A stretch of 64,000 nt of DNA from Colwellia sp. (GTDB lineage Bacteria; Pseudomonadota; Gammaproteobacteria; Enterobacterales; Alteromonadaceae). The notes under the pieces were generated by a model. The model searched no databases and had not been told where the DNA came from. It saw only the letters and a list, made by a program, of their open reading frames with translations. The position numbers were made by a program, and so were the translations under genes. Every line of letters begins with the position of its first letter. Position 1 is the stretch's first letter. This document shows positions 36,051-44,231 of the stretch, piece by piece. The stretch lies in the NCBI GenBank assembly GCA_013215465.1, contig JABSOW010000002.1:332026-396025 (forward strand). The letters run 5' to 3'.

Positions 36051-37181
36051 ATGGCTGAGTCAGATAGTGGTGAGAAAACCGAAGAACCAACGGCAAAAAA
36101 GCTAACCGACGCCAGAAAAAAAGGTCAAATAGCACGTTCGAAAGATTTAGGCACTATGTTTGTGTTAGTTGGCAGTGCTTGTGCCATGCTATTGATGGGG
36201 AACTCATTAGTGCAAGCATTATCACTGATGATGAAACGATTATTTAGTATCAGCCGACGTGAAGCGATGGATGTTAATGCCCTTTTTAATGTCATAGGCA
36301 CTGGCGCAAGTTTAGTTATTACGCCAATGTTGTGGATTTTCTTTATTATCATTATTGCTGCTTTTATTGGTAATACTCTACTTGGTGGTATGAGCTTTTC
36401 TTGGGAAGCTATGGCGCCTAAAGCAAGCCGGTTATCTCCTGCTGCTGGTTTTAAACGCATGTTTGGCGTGCAAGCTGCGGTTGAATTAATAAAATCAATT
36501 TTAAAGTTTTTTGTGGTTTTTATTGTTGCTTATTTATTACTAACAGGGTTGTTTGATCAAATATTAGGGTTAAGTTTAGAGGCTATACCGGCTAATTTTA
36601 GCCATGCCGTTAATATGTTGCTGTGGATGTTTTTAACCTTGGCATTATCTATTGGTATTATTGCGATTATTGATGCTCCGTACCAAGTTTGGAATCATAC
36701 GCGGCAACTGAAAATGACCAAGCAAGAAATTAAAGATGAACATAAAAATACTGAAGGCAACCCTGAGGTAAAAGGACGTATTAAACGAACACAGTATGAA
36801 ATGTCCCAACGCAGAATGATGGGTGAAGTCCCTAATTCAGATGTAGTTATTACCAACCCTACTCATTATAGTATTGCCTTAAAATATGACGCTGCTGTTG
36901 GTGGTGCGCCAAAGTTAGTTGCCAAAGGTATTGATGAAATGGCAATACACATTCGCACCATTGCCAAAGAAAATAGTGTTGAAATTGTTCAGTCAGCAGC
37001 ATTGGCTCGTTCACTTTATTATACTTCGGAAATAGATCAAGATATTCCCGAAGAGCTATATGCAGCAGTAGCACAAGTGTTAGCCTTTATTTTTCAACTT
37101 AATGAGCATAAAAAAGGTCGTGCTAAAAAGCCAACCCCTATTGCTAAAAAGTTACCTATCCCAGAAGAATTTAAATACTAA
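36051..37181 (+). CDS. flhB: Flagellar export switch protein FlhB
   Basis: 376 residues. 'EKTEEPTAKKLTDARKKGQI' at the N-terminus is the FlhB/YscU signature, followed by four membrane helices and the cytoplasmic domain with the autocleavage motif 'NPTH' (in 'DVVITNPTHYSIAL', about residue 268). FlhB switches from rod/hook to filament export with FliK. Last gene of the fliE-flhB run. Confidence 0.97.
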   Translation: MAESDSGEKTEEPTAKKLTDARKKGQIARSKDLGTMFVLVGSACAMLLMGNSLVQALSLMMKRLFSISRREAMDVNALFNVIGTGASLVITPMLWIFFIIIIAAFIGNTLLGGMSFSWEAMAPKASRLSPAAGFKRMFGVQAAVELIKSILKFFVVFIVAYLLLTGLFDQILGLSLEAIPANFSHAVNMLLWMFLTLALSIGIIAIIDAPYQVWNHTRQLKMTKQEIKDEHKNTEGNPEVKGRIKRTQYEMSQRRMMGEVPNSDVVITNPTHYSIALKYDAAVGGAPKLVAKGIDEMAIHIRTIAKENSVEIVQSAALARSLYYTSEIDQDIPEELYAAVAQVLAFIFQLNEHKKGRAKKPTPIAKKLPIPEEFKY

Positions 37182-37186
37182 TAAAA

Positions 37187-37325
37187 GTTGTAAGTAAGAA
37201 AGGTCGCGAATTTAGAGTATCGAGTAAGAAAAGTATCGAGTTAAGAGAGCCTGTAACATATTTTGTGTAACTTTTTTTCTGGTGTCTTTGCTACTCGCAA
37301 CTAAACTCTCGTAACTAATAAATCG
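37187..37325. repeat. Degenerate GAGT/GTAAC intergenic repeat before flhA
   Basis: The spacer after flhB contains a direct repeat AGTATCGAGT at 37216-37225 and 37232-37241, GTAAC twice (37253, 37268), and ACTCGCAACTAAACTCTCG followed by TAACTA near its right end, roughly the inverse of the left-end words. Same vocabulary (GAGT, GTAAC, ACTCG) as the spacers before fliE and flhF. Confidence 0.5.
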
Positions 37326-37338
37326 TTTTTTCTCTTTC

Positions 37339-37354
37339 TGGTATAGCTCTTGCT
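37339..37354 (+). promoter_or_regulatory. Sigma-54 promoter for the flhA operon
   Basis: TGGTATAGCTCTTGCT: GG at 37340-37341 and GC at 37352-37353 with ten-base spacing and a perfect TTGCT -12 box. It lies 50 bases before flhA. Confidence 0.8.
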
Positions 37355-37403
37355 ATTTCATTGTTAGCGTCAAAAAATCATCATCAAGAGCTAGTAGTAA
37401 TTA

Positions 37404-39506
37404 ATGCAATTAACCGCCTATTTTAAACAATTCGATAAAAAGAAACTCACTCATTTTTCTGGGTTAGGTACACCCTTATTAGTTATGGGCGCCTTGGGTA
37501 TGGTGATGTTACCTATGCCGGCATGGCTGCTTGATTTACTGTTTTCATTTAATATCGCCTTATCGTTAGTTGTGCTGCTCATTACTGTATATACCTTAAA
37601 GCCTCTTGAATTTGGTTCATTTCCGTCTGTTATCCTTATTGCCACTATTTTACGGCTAGCCCTCAACGTTGCTAGTACGCGGGTGGTGTTATTAGAGGGC
37701 CATGAAGGGACTGACGCCGCAGGAAAGGTTATTGAAGCCTTTGGCTCTGTGGTCATTGGCGGTAATTATGCCGTTGGTTTAGTTGTCTTTTTGATTTTAA
37801 TTATCATTAATTTTGTCGTGGTAACGAAGGGTGCAGGGCGGATCGCTGAAGTAACCGCTCGCTTTACCCTTGATGCCATGCCCGGTAAACAAATGGCCAT
37901 TGATGCCGACTTAAACGCCGGTTTTATTAACCAAGAAGAAGCTAAAGAACGCCGTATTGAAGTAACAAGCGAGGCTGACTTTTATGGCTCAATGGATGGT
38001 GCTAGTAAGTTTGTGAAAGGTGATGCCATCGCTGGCATATTGATATTATTTATTAATATCGTGGGTGGCTTAATTATTGGCATGGTACAGCATGATTTAA
38101 GCTTTAGTAGTGCGGTTGAAATTTATACCTTGCTGACTATAGGTGACGGTTTAGTCGCGCAGATCCCCGGCTTATTATTATCTGTTGCTACCGCTATTGT
38201 GGTAACACGTCAAAATACGGCTCAAGATATGGGGGAGCAAGTCAGCTCTCAGCTTGGTCAAGAAAAATCATTATATATTACTGCTGGTATCATGTTTGTT
38301 ATGGGCGTTATCCCGGGTATGCCACATTTTGTCTTCTTGTTATTTTCAGCCATTATTGCCGGCACAGCATACTTAGGTAGCCAAAGAAAAGCTAATAAAG
38401 TGATAGAGTTAGAAAAAATATCGCAAGAAAATCAAATAGAGACTCAGCAAAAAGAAGAAGAAGTAAAAGAGCTAGATTGGGATGATGTTAATCATGTTGA
38501 TATTATAGGTCTGGAGATAGGCTATCGATTAATTCCTTTGGTTGATAAAGCACAAGGAGGGGAATTACTCAGCCGTATTAAAGGCGTACGTAAAAAATTA
38601 TCCCAAGAATTGGGTTTTTTAATCCCTGCGGTTCATATTCGTGATAATTTAGATTTAGATCCTAATAGCTATCAAATCTCATTAATGGGCGTTATTATTG
38701 GTAGTGCCGAAATTCGTCACGATCAAGAGTTAGCTATTAATCCAGGGCAAGTGTTTGGTAAGTTAGATGGTGTCGCGACCAAAGATCCTGCTTTTGGTCT
38801 AGATGCTATTTGGATTAATCAAAATCAACGTGAGCAAGCACAAACACTTGGTTATACGGTAGTAGATTCAGCGACGGTTTTAGCGACTCATTTAAGTCAA
38901 ATTCTAACCAACAATGCAGCACAATTATTAGGGCATGAAGAAGTACAGAATCTACTTGATATGCTTGCTAAAACTTACCCTAAACTTGTCGAAGGCTTCA
39001 TTCCTGACACGTTAACTTTAGGTACAGTGGTTAAAGTACTGCAAAGCTTGATGAATGAAGGTGTAGCAGTTCGAGATATGCGCTCTATTGTACAAACGCT
39101 GGTTGAGTATGGACCTAAGAGTCAAGATGCTGAAGTATTAACCGCGGCGGTGCGTATTAGCTTACGAAAATTTATCATTCAAGATCTAGTTGGTGCGGCG
39201 GTGGAAGTACCTGTCATAACCTTGGCGCCTGAGTTGGAACAAATGTTGCACCAGTCAATGCAGATGGCTGGTGATGACGGTGCAGGTATTGAACCTGGTT
39301 TAGCTGAACGCTTACAGAAGTCTTTAACGGATGGGGCACAACAGCAGGAAATGTCGGGCGATACCCCGATATTATTAACATCAGGGATTTTGCGCACAGT
39401 GTTGGCTAAATTTGTCAAACACACCATACCGAGTTTACGGGTAATTTCTTACCAAGAAATTCCTGATAACAAACAAATTAAGATAGTTAGTGCCATAGGG
39501 CAGTAG
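37404..39506 (+). CDS. flhA: Flagellar export gate protein FlhA
   Basis: 700 residues. The N-terminal half has about eight membrane helices and the conserved FHIPEP-type blocks 'SFPSVILIATILRLALNVAS', 'RIAEVTARFTLDAMPGKQMA' and 'DGLVAQIPGLLLSVATAIVV'. The C-terminal cytoplasmic half (~350-700) docks chaperone-cargo complexes ('LGYTVVDSATVLATHLSQIL'). Starts the flhA-flhF-flhG-fliA-che unit behind a sigma-54 site. Confidence 0.97.
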   Translation: MQLTAYFKQFDKKKLTHFSGLGTPLLVMGALGMVMLPMPAWLLDLLFSFNIALSLVVLLITVYTLKPLEFGSFPSVILIATILRLALNVASTRVVLLEGHEGTDAAGKVIEAFGSVVIGGNYAVGLVVFLILIIINFVVVTKGAGRIAEVTARFTLDAMPGKQMAIDADLNAGFINQEEAKERRIEVTSEADFYGSMDGASKFVKGDAIAGILILFINIVGGLIIGMVQHDLSFSSAVEIYTLLTIGDGLVAQIPGLLLSVATAIVVTRQNTAQDMGEQVSSQLGQEKSLYITAGIMFVMGVIPGMPHFVFLLFSAIIAGTAYLGSQRKANKVIELEKISQENQIETQQKEEEVKELDWDDVNHVDIIGLEIGYRLIPLVDKAQGGELLSRIKGVRKKLSQELGFLIPAVHIRDNLDLDPNSYQISLMGVIIGSAEIRHDQELAINPGQVFGKLDGVATKDPAFGLDAIWINQNQREQAQTLGYTVVDSATVLATHLSQILTNNAAQLLGHEEVQNLLDMLAKTYPKLVEGFIPDTLTLGTVVKVLQSLMNEGVAVRDMRSIVQTLVEYGPKSQDAEVLTAAVRISLRKFIIQDLVGAAVEVPVITLAPELEQMLHQSMQMAGDDGAGIEPGLAERLQKSLTDGAQQQEMSGDTPILLTSGILRTVLAKFVKHTIPSLRVISYQEIPDNKQIKIVSAIGQ

Positions 39507-39509
39507 TTG

Positions 39510-39650
39510 TTAGTAACGAGCAAGATAAGATTCGAGTAACGAATAGACAAATAATTGAGTAACGAGTGAGGAAAATATAAAGTTGTGAGGTGAAAGTAAC
39601 GAAAGAGTTACTTCGCCACTGACAACTAGTGACTCGTAACTGAAAAATGA
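39510..39650. repeat. Palindromic intergenic repeat element before flhF
   Basis: The 154-base flhA-flhF spacer folds into one long imperfect stem. AGTTGTGAGGTGAAAGTAAC (39581-39600) pairs with the segment 39607-39627 (GTTACTTCGCC then ACTGACAACT) around loop GAAAGA, with only a few mismatches. Outer words GAGTAACGAGT (39557-39567) and GTGACTCGTAACTG (39629-39642) extend the pairing. It is the best-preserved copy of a family also seen before fliE and flhA. Confidence 0.75.
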
Positions 39651-39660
39651 GAGGTTAATT

Positions 39661-41253
39661 GTGAAAATTAGACGTTTTGTTGCCAAAGATATGCGTAGCG
39701 CATTAGCACAAATTAAAGACGAATTAGGTGCTGATGCAGTAATTATGTCTAATAAAAAAATTCCTGAAGGTGTTGAGTTAATGGCAGCGATTGATTATAG
39801 CCAATCGTTACCTAAAGCAGCATCTGATATCGAGAATGAAAACAGTGCTCGGCGTGAAATATCAAATGATGTTGTTAATATTGGTGTTTCTGGTGAAACG
39901 CAATCAAATGAAGTAAATATTGAAGAAAGCACAAGTAAGCTACAAAAGCCTCTTACCGTTGCAAGTGTGAATGCACCAGCAGATAGTTTATCAGCATTAC
40001 TCAATCGTCAAGTTCAACAAAGCTCTGTAATACAAGAACAACAGCAAAGCACTGAAATAAATACGCAACAATCAATAAAACGTGACGATGACATTGAAGA
40101 ACAATTACGTAGCTTTACCCAAAGATTACGCCACTCAAAACCTGATGGTACTATTCCTGCTCCACATAACTCAGCAGTAGAAGTAAACACAGTGACTGCC
40201 GACATGTCAGAAGAATATACCTCATCTGAAGCAGAGCATATGGCAAAAAAATTATTGGCTAGCCAAGTATCTGAGCAGCAAGCTAGTTCAAATACTAATG
40301 TTAGCCAACAAGATTTTGAAAAAATGCAGCAAGAAATGGCTTCTATTAGACAATTACTTGAACATCAAGTATCAGGCTTGATGTGGCAAGATATGGCACA
40401 AAAAGATCCACAGCGTGCCGTGCTAGTAACACGTTTATTAGCGTTAGGTTTAAATGAACAAATAGCAGATCAAATTGCGGGTTATGTGCCTGCACAAATA
40501 CCTGAAGCACAAGCTTGGCAACATGCTACTAAATTGATTAGTGAACAAATCAATACTACTCAAAATGACATTATTCATCGCGGTGGTGTTATTGCTTTGG
40601 TTGGGCCAACAGGTGTAGGAAAAACGACAACTATCGCAAAACTTGCGGCTCGTTTTGCTCAAATACATGGTCATGAACAAGTCGCGTTGATTTCTACTGA
40701 CACCTATCGAATCGCCGGTTTTGAGCAATTAGCTACTTATGGGAAAATAATTGGCTGTCAAGTAAAGCTAGCTAAAGATAGCCAAGCATTAGATGCATTA
40801 CTACAGCAGTACGCTAAAAAGAAATTAATTTTAATTGATACTGCTGGTATGGGACAGCGAGACATTCGTCTAGCTGAAAACCTTGCTAATTTAGTATCCA
40901 ATCCCCGCTTTAGAATTCGTAATTATTTAGTGTTAGCGGCAAATAGCCAGCAACAAGTAATGCAAGAAAATGTAGATCGCTTTAAAAAAGTACCATTATC
41001 GGGGTGTATTTATACTAAACTGGATGAAAGTGTAAGTATTGGCGAAATTATTACAACTTCAATTCAAAATGGCTTGCCAATAGGTTATCTTACTGACGGA
41101 CAAAGAGTTCCAGAAGATATTAAGGTTGCAAATGCTGAAAAATTGGTTACGCTTGCAGATAAAATGGCAATGAAGTTTGCAAAAAATGATAATAGTTTTA
41201 TGCAGCCAACAGTGCGGTCAATGCCAATAGCTCCGGCTGCAATCACAACCTAG
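39661..41253 (+). CDS. flhF: Polar flagellum placement GTPase FlhF
   Basis: 530 residues. SRP-type GTPase that puts the flagellum at the pole. An N-terminal B domain ('MKIRRFVAKDMRSALAQIKD') is followed by a ~230-residue Gln/Ser-rich linker and the NG domain with G1 'GPTGVGKTTTIAKLAARFA', 'ISTDTYRIAGFEQLATYG', 'LIDTAGMGQRD' and 'YTKLDESVSIGEI'. Start is GTG 39661 with GAGAGG upstream. Followed by flhG after 41 bases, the usual pair setting site and number. Confidence 0.96.
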   Translation: MKIRRFVAKDMRSALAQIKDELGADAVIMSNKKIPEGVELMAAIDYSQSLPKAASDIENENSARREISNDVVNIGVSGETQSNEVNIEESTSKLQKPLTVASVNAPADSLSALLNRQVQQSSVIQEQQQSTEINTQQSIKRDDDIEEQLRSFTQRLRHSKPDGTIPAPHNSAVEVNTVTADMSEEYTSSEAEHMAKKLLASQVSEQQASSNTNVSQQDFEKMQQEMASIRQLLEHQVSGLMWQDMAQKDPQRAVLVTRLLALGLNEQIADQIAGYVPAQIPEAQAWQHATKLISEQINTTQNDIIHRGGVIALVGPTGVGKTTTIAKLAARFAQIHGHEQVALISTDTYRIAGFEQLATYGKIIGCQVKLAKDSQALDALLQQYAKKKLILIDTAGMGQRDIRLAENLANLVSNPRFRIRNYLVLAANSQQQVMQENVDRFKKVPLSGCIYTKLDESVSIGEIITTSIQNGLPIGYLTDGQRVPEDIKVANAEKLVTLADKMAMKFAKNDNSFMQPTVRSMPIAPAAITT

Positions 41254-41294
41254 TTTTCTTAATTGAAGTAAAGAAGTAATATAAGAAGTAATAA

Positions 41295-42137
41295 ATGGTA
41301 GATCAAGCGAGCGGCTTAAGAAAGATGCAGGACTTAAATAAAGTTAAGGTAATAGCAGTTTCAGGTGGTAAAGGCGGGGTTGGTAAAACCAATGTATCGT
41401 TGAATACCGCTATTGCATTGGGGCAACAAGGTAAACGCGTTTTAGTGTTAGATGCCGATTTAGGTTTGGCCAATGTAGATGTGATGTTAGGCCTTCGGGT
41501 TAAACGTAACCTTTCCCATGTATTATCAGGTGAATGTGGGCTTGATGATATAATTATCACCGGCCCTAGTAATATCAAAATAATTCCCGCTACTTCCGGC
41601 TCTCAATCCATGGTTGATTTAACACCAACTGAACATGCCGGTTTAATTCGTGCATTTAGTGAAATGAAAACACAATTTGATGTGCTAATTGTTGATACCG
41701 CCGCAGGTATTTCAGATATGGTGCTTAGCTTTACGCGGGCAGCACAAGATGTGATGCTCGTCGTTTGTGATGAGCCAACTTCAATTACAGATTGTTATGC
41801 TTTAATGAAATTACTAAACCGTGATCACGGTGTATTTAAATTCAAAGTAGTAGCCAATATGGTTCGTAGTCCTAAAGAAGGGCAGCAACTATTTACCAAA
41901 CTCACTAAGGTTACAGATAGATTTTTGGATGTAGCACTTGAGTTAGTTGCAGTAGTCCCTTTTGATGAAAATATTCGAAGATCGGTACGTAAGCAGCAAG
42001 CTATTGTAGAGGCTTTTCCTGAATCACCCGCGGCAAAAGCGTTTAAGGGATTAGCGAGTAAAATTATAACTTGGCCAATACCGCAGCAAGCTTCAGGGCA
42101 TCTAGAGTTTTTTATTGAAAAATTATTAGATTATTAA
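41295..42137 (+). CDS. flhG: Flagellar number regulator FlhG (FleN), MinD-like ATPase
   Basis: 280 residues. Deviant Walker A 'VSGGKGGVGKTNVSLNTAIA' near residue 20, 'LVLDADLGLANVDVMLG' and 'VLIVDTAAGISDMVL' as in the MinD/FleN group, and a C-terminal amphipathic helix ('HLEFFIEKLLDY') of the membrane-targeting type. It antagonises FlhF and FlrA to keep one flagellum. The first ~15 residues with 'ASGLRKMQ' resemble the FleN motif that activates the FlhF GTPase. Confidence 0.96.
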   Translation: MVDQASGLRKMQDLNKVKVIAVSGGKGGVGKTNVSLNTAIALGQQGKRVLVLDADLGLANVDVMLGLRVKRNLSHVLSGECGLDDIIITGPSNIKIIPATSGSQSMVDLTPTEHAGLIRAFSEMKTQFDVLIVDTAAGISDMVLSFTRAAQDVMLVVCDEPTSITDCYALMKLLNRDHGVFKFKVVANMVRSPKEGQQLFTKLTKVTDRFLDVALELVAVVPFDENIRRSVRKQQAIVEAFPESPAAKAFKGLASKIITWPIPQQASGHLEFFIEKLLDY

Positions 42138-42209
42138 TGTTAATTGCTTACTAAAAAGTATGACAAAAAAATTAGTCAATTTACCTCATCTGAGTAAGAA
42201 TGGTAGACC

Positions 42210-42929
42210 GTGGTAAAAGTTAGTACCTATAGCAATCAAATTGATAAATCAGCTTTGCTTGAACAGCATAGCGTATTAGTCAAACGAATCGCCTACCACT
42301 TGCTGGCTCGTTTACCTGCAAGTGTGCTTGTTGATGATTTAGTGCAGTCAGGCATGATTGGTTTATTTGAAGCCGCGAATAATTTTGACAATACTAAAGG
42401 TGCGAGCTTTGAGACTTTTGCGGGTATTCGCATTCGTGGTGCAATGCTCGATGAAATGCGCCGTGGTGACTGGACTCCTCGCTCAGTGCATAAAAATAGC
42501 CGTATGGTCAGTGAAACTATTAAGCAATTAGAAGCTAAATTAGGTCGGGATGTTATCGATATAGAAGTAGCTGAAAAACTTGATATTTCATTAAATGAGT
42601 ACCATCATATGTTAAGTGAAGTTAGCACAGGGAAAATACTGGGTATTGATGACCTAGGTGTTAGTGAAGATGCGCTTAAATTTGATGAAAGTTGTCATGG
42701 AAATGATCCATATCAAAGCATTGAACATAGCGCCTTTAAAAAAGGACTTGTTGAGTGTATTAGCACTTTACCCGAGCGAGAAGCTTTAGTACTGTCTCTA
42801 TATTATGATGAAGAGTTAAATTTACGTGAAATTGGGCAAGTACTTGATGTAAGTGAATCGCGTGTTAGCCAAATACACAGCCAAGCCATGCATCGACTAA
42901 AAGCGCGTATGCAATCTTGGAAAAATTGA
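42210..42929 (+). CDS. fliA: Flagellar sigma factor FliA (sigma-28)
   Basis: 239 residues. Region 2 shows 'ARLPASVLVDDLVQSGMIGL' and 'GIRIRGAMLDEMRRGDWTPR', the latter typical of sigma-28; region 4 ends with the HTH 'LREIGQVLDVSESRVSQIHS'. It directs RNA polymerase to late flagellar and chemotaxis genes and is held by FlgM. GTG 42210 is the only good start before region 1/2. Position after flhG and before cheY is the standard polar-flagellum order. Confidence 0.97.
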   Translation: MVKVSTYSNQIDKSALLEQHSVLVKRIAYHLLARLPASVLVDDLVQSGMIGLFEAANNFDNTKGASFETFAGIRIRGAMLDEMRRGDWTPRSVHKNSRMVSETIKQLEAKLGRDVIDIEVAEKLDISLNEYHHMLSEVSTGKILGIDDLGVSEDALKFDESCHGNDPYQSIEHSAFKKGLVECISTLPEREALVLSLYYDEELNLREIGQVLDVSESRVSQIHSQAMHRLKARMQSWKN

Positions 42930-43014
42930 GTAAAATAACAATTAACTTAAACAATGTTGTTGATAAATTAAGTTAATAATGAATGAAAATTTGAATGTTT
43001 CGCCGGAGGGTGCC

Positions 43015-43398
43015 TTGGATAAAAATATGAAAGTGCTTGTAGTTGATGATTTTTCAACCATGAGACGTATAGTGAAAAATTTGTTACGCGATTTGGGATT
43101 TACAAATATTCAAGAAGCAGATGATGGTAGTACCGCTTTACCTATGCTTCAAAATGGTGATTTCGATTTCGTGGTAACAGATTGGAATATGCCAGGCATG
43201 CAAGGTATAGATTTGTTAAAAGCTATACGTGCGGATTCAAGTTTAGCTCATATCCCTGTGCTATTGATTACCGCAGAGGCTAAAAAAGAACAAATTATTA
43301 TGGCTGCGCAAGCAGGTGTGAATGGCTATATTGTTAAACCATTCACAGCAGGAACGCTCAAAACTAAACTAGATAAAATTTTTGCTCGTTTAGGTTGA
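43015..43398 (+). CDS. cheY: Chemotaxis response regulator CheY
   Basis: 127 residues if translation begins at TTG 43015, directly behind GGAGGG (43005-43010), giving the usual CheY start '[12 protein letters not shown]'. An ATG at 42979 would add 12 residues unlike known CheY and has a weak ribosome site. Acidic pocket Asp11/Asp12, phospho-acceptor Asp56 in 'VVTDWNMPG', Thr in 'LLITAEA' and Lys in 'YIVKPF'. CheY-P binds FliM and switches rotation. Followed by its phosphatase cheZ. Confidence 0.96.
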   Translation: MDKNMKVLVVDDFSTMRRIVKNLLRDLGFTNIQEADDGSTALPMLQNGDFDFVVTDWNMPGMQGIDLLKAIRADSSLAHIPVLLITAEAKKEQIIMAAQAGVNGYIVKPFTAGTLKTKLDKIFARLG

Positions 43399-43474
43399 TT
43401 TTTTATTTCATTAAGGCATTATTTTAATGCTTAATAAAACTAGTATGCTTTGCTTTACGTATTAAGGACTTTGC

Positions 43475-44218
43475 ATGAATATAGCAATGGTAGGTCGGAT
43501 CACTTTAGAGCAGGCTAAATCCCTAGTTGAATTTTTGGAAACCGACCAGCAAGATAAAGCAGATGCGTTGATTGCGGAGATTCAAAATCCAATAAATTCT
43601 GAGTTATTTGCTGAAATAGGCAAATTAACACGTCAATTACATGACTCATTGACTAATTTTCAACTGGATTCTCGCTTAAATGATTTGGCTACCTCAGATA
43701 TTCCTGATGCCAAAGAGCGTTTGAATTATGTTATTACTCGTACAGAAGAAGCTGCAAATAAAACGATGGATGTGGTCGAGTCTGTTTTTCCTGTAGTTGA
43801 TAATCTTGCTGAACAAGTTCGTGCTGTAAATCCGTCATGGACCAAATTAATGAATAATGAAATAGATTTAAATGAATTCAAAGTGTTATGTATTGATATT
43901 GATGCTTTGTTAATATCAACAGGTAAGGAAACTCAGAATATTCACAGTTTAATGACGGATGTGTTAATGGCACAAGATTTTCAAGATTTAACCGGCCAAG
44001 TTATACGTAAAGTTATCGATCTAGTCCGTGAAGTTGAAGAAAGTTTGATTAATATGTTAACCGTCTTTGGTATTTCAGCAGAAAAACCACAAGAAAGGAC
44101 ATTACCTAAAGTAGGTGATAACTTGGTTGAAGGACCAATAGTTAACAAAGAAAATAGAGATGATATTGTTGAAGATCAAGATGATGTTGATGATCTTTTA
44201 TCAAGTTTAGGGTTTTAA
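43475..44218 (+). CDS. cheZ: CheY-P phosphatase CheZ
   Basis: 247 residues, start ATG behind AAGGA. The long helical hairpin includes 'LNYVITRTEEAANKTMDVVE', and the catalytic segment 'LMAQDFQDLTGQVIRKVIDL' contains the Gln that positions water for CheY-P hydrolysis. The C-terminus 'VDDLLSSLGF' is the CheY-binding peptide. 13 bases before cheA. Confidence 0.96.
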   Translation: MNIAMVGRITLEQAKSLVEFLETDQQDKADALIAEIQNPINSELFAEIGKLTRQLHDSLTNFQLDSRLNDLATSDIPDAKERLNYVITRTEEAANKTMDVVESVFPVVDNLAEQVRAVNPSWTKLMNNEIDLNEFKVLCIDIDALLISTGKETQNIHSLMTDVLMAQDFQDLTGQVIRKVIDLVREVEESLINMLTVFGISAEKPQERTLPKVGDNLVEGPIVNKENRDDIVEDQDDVDDLLSSLGF

Positions 44219-44231
44219 CGGGAGTTAATGA

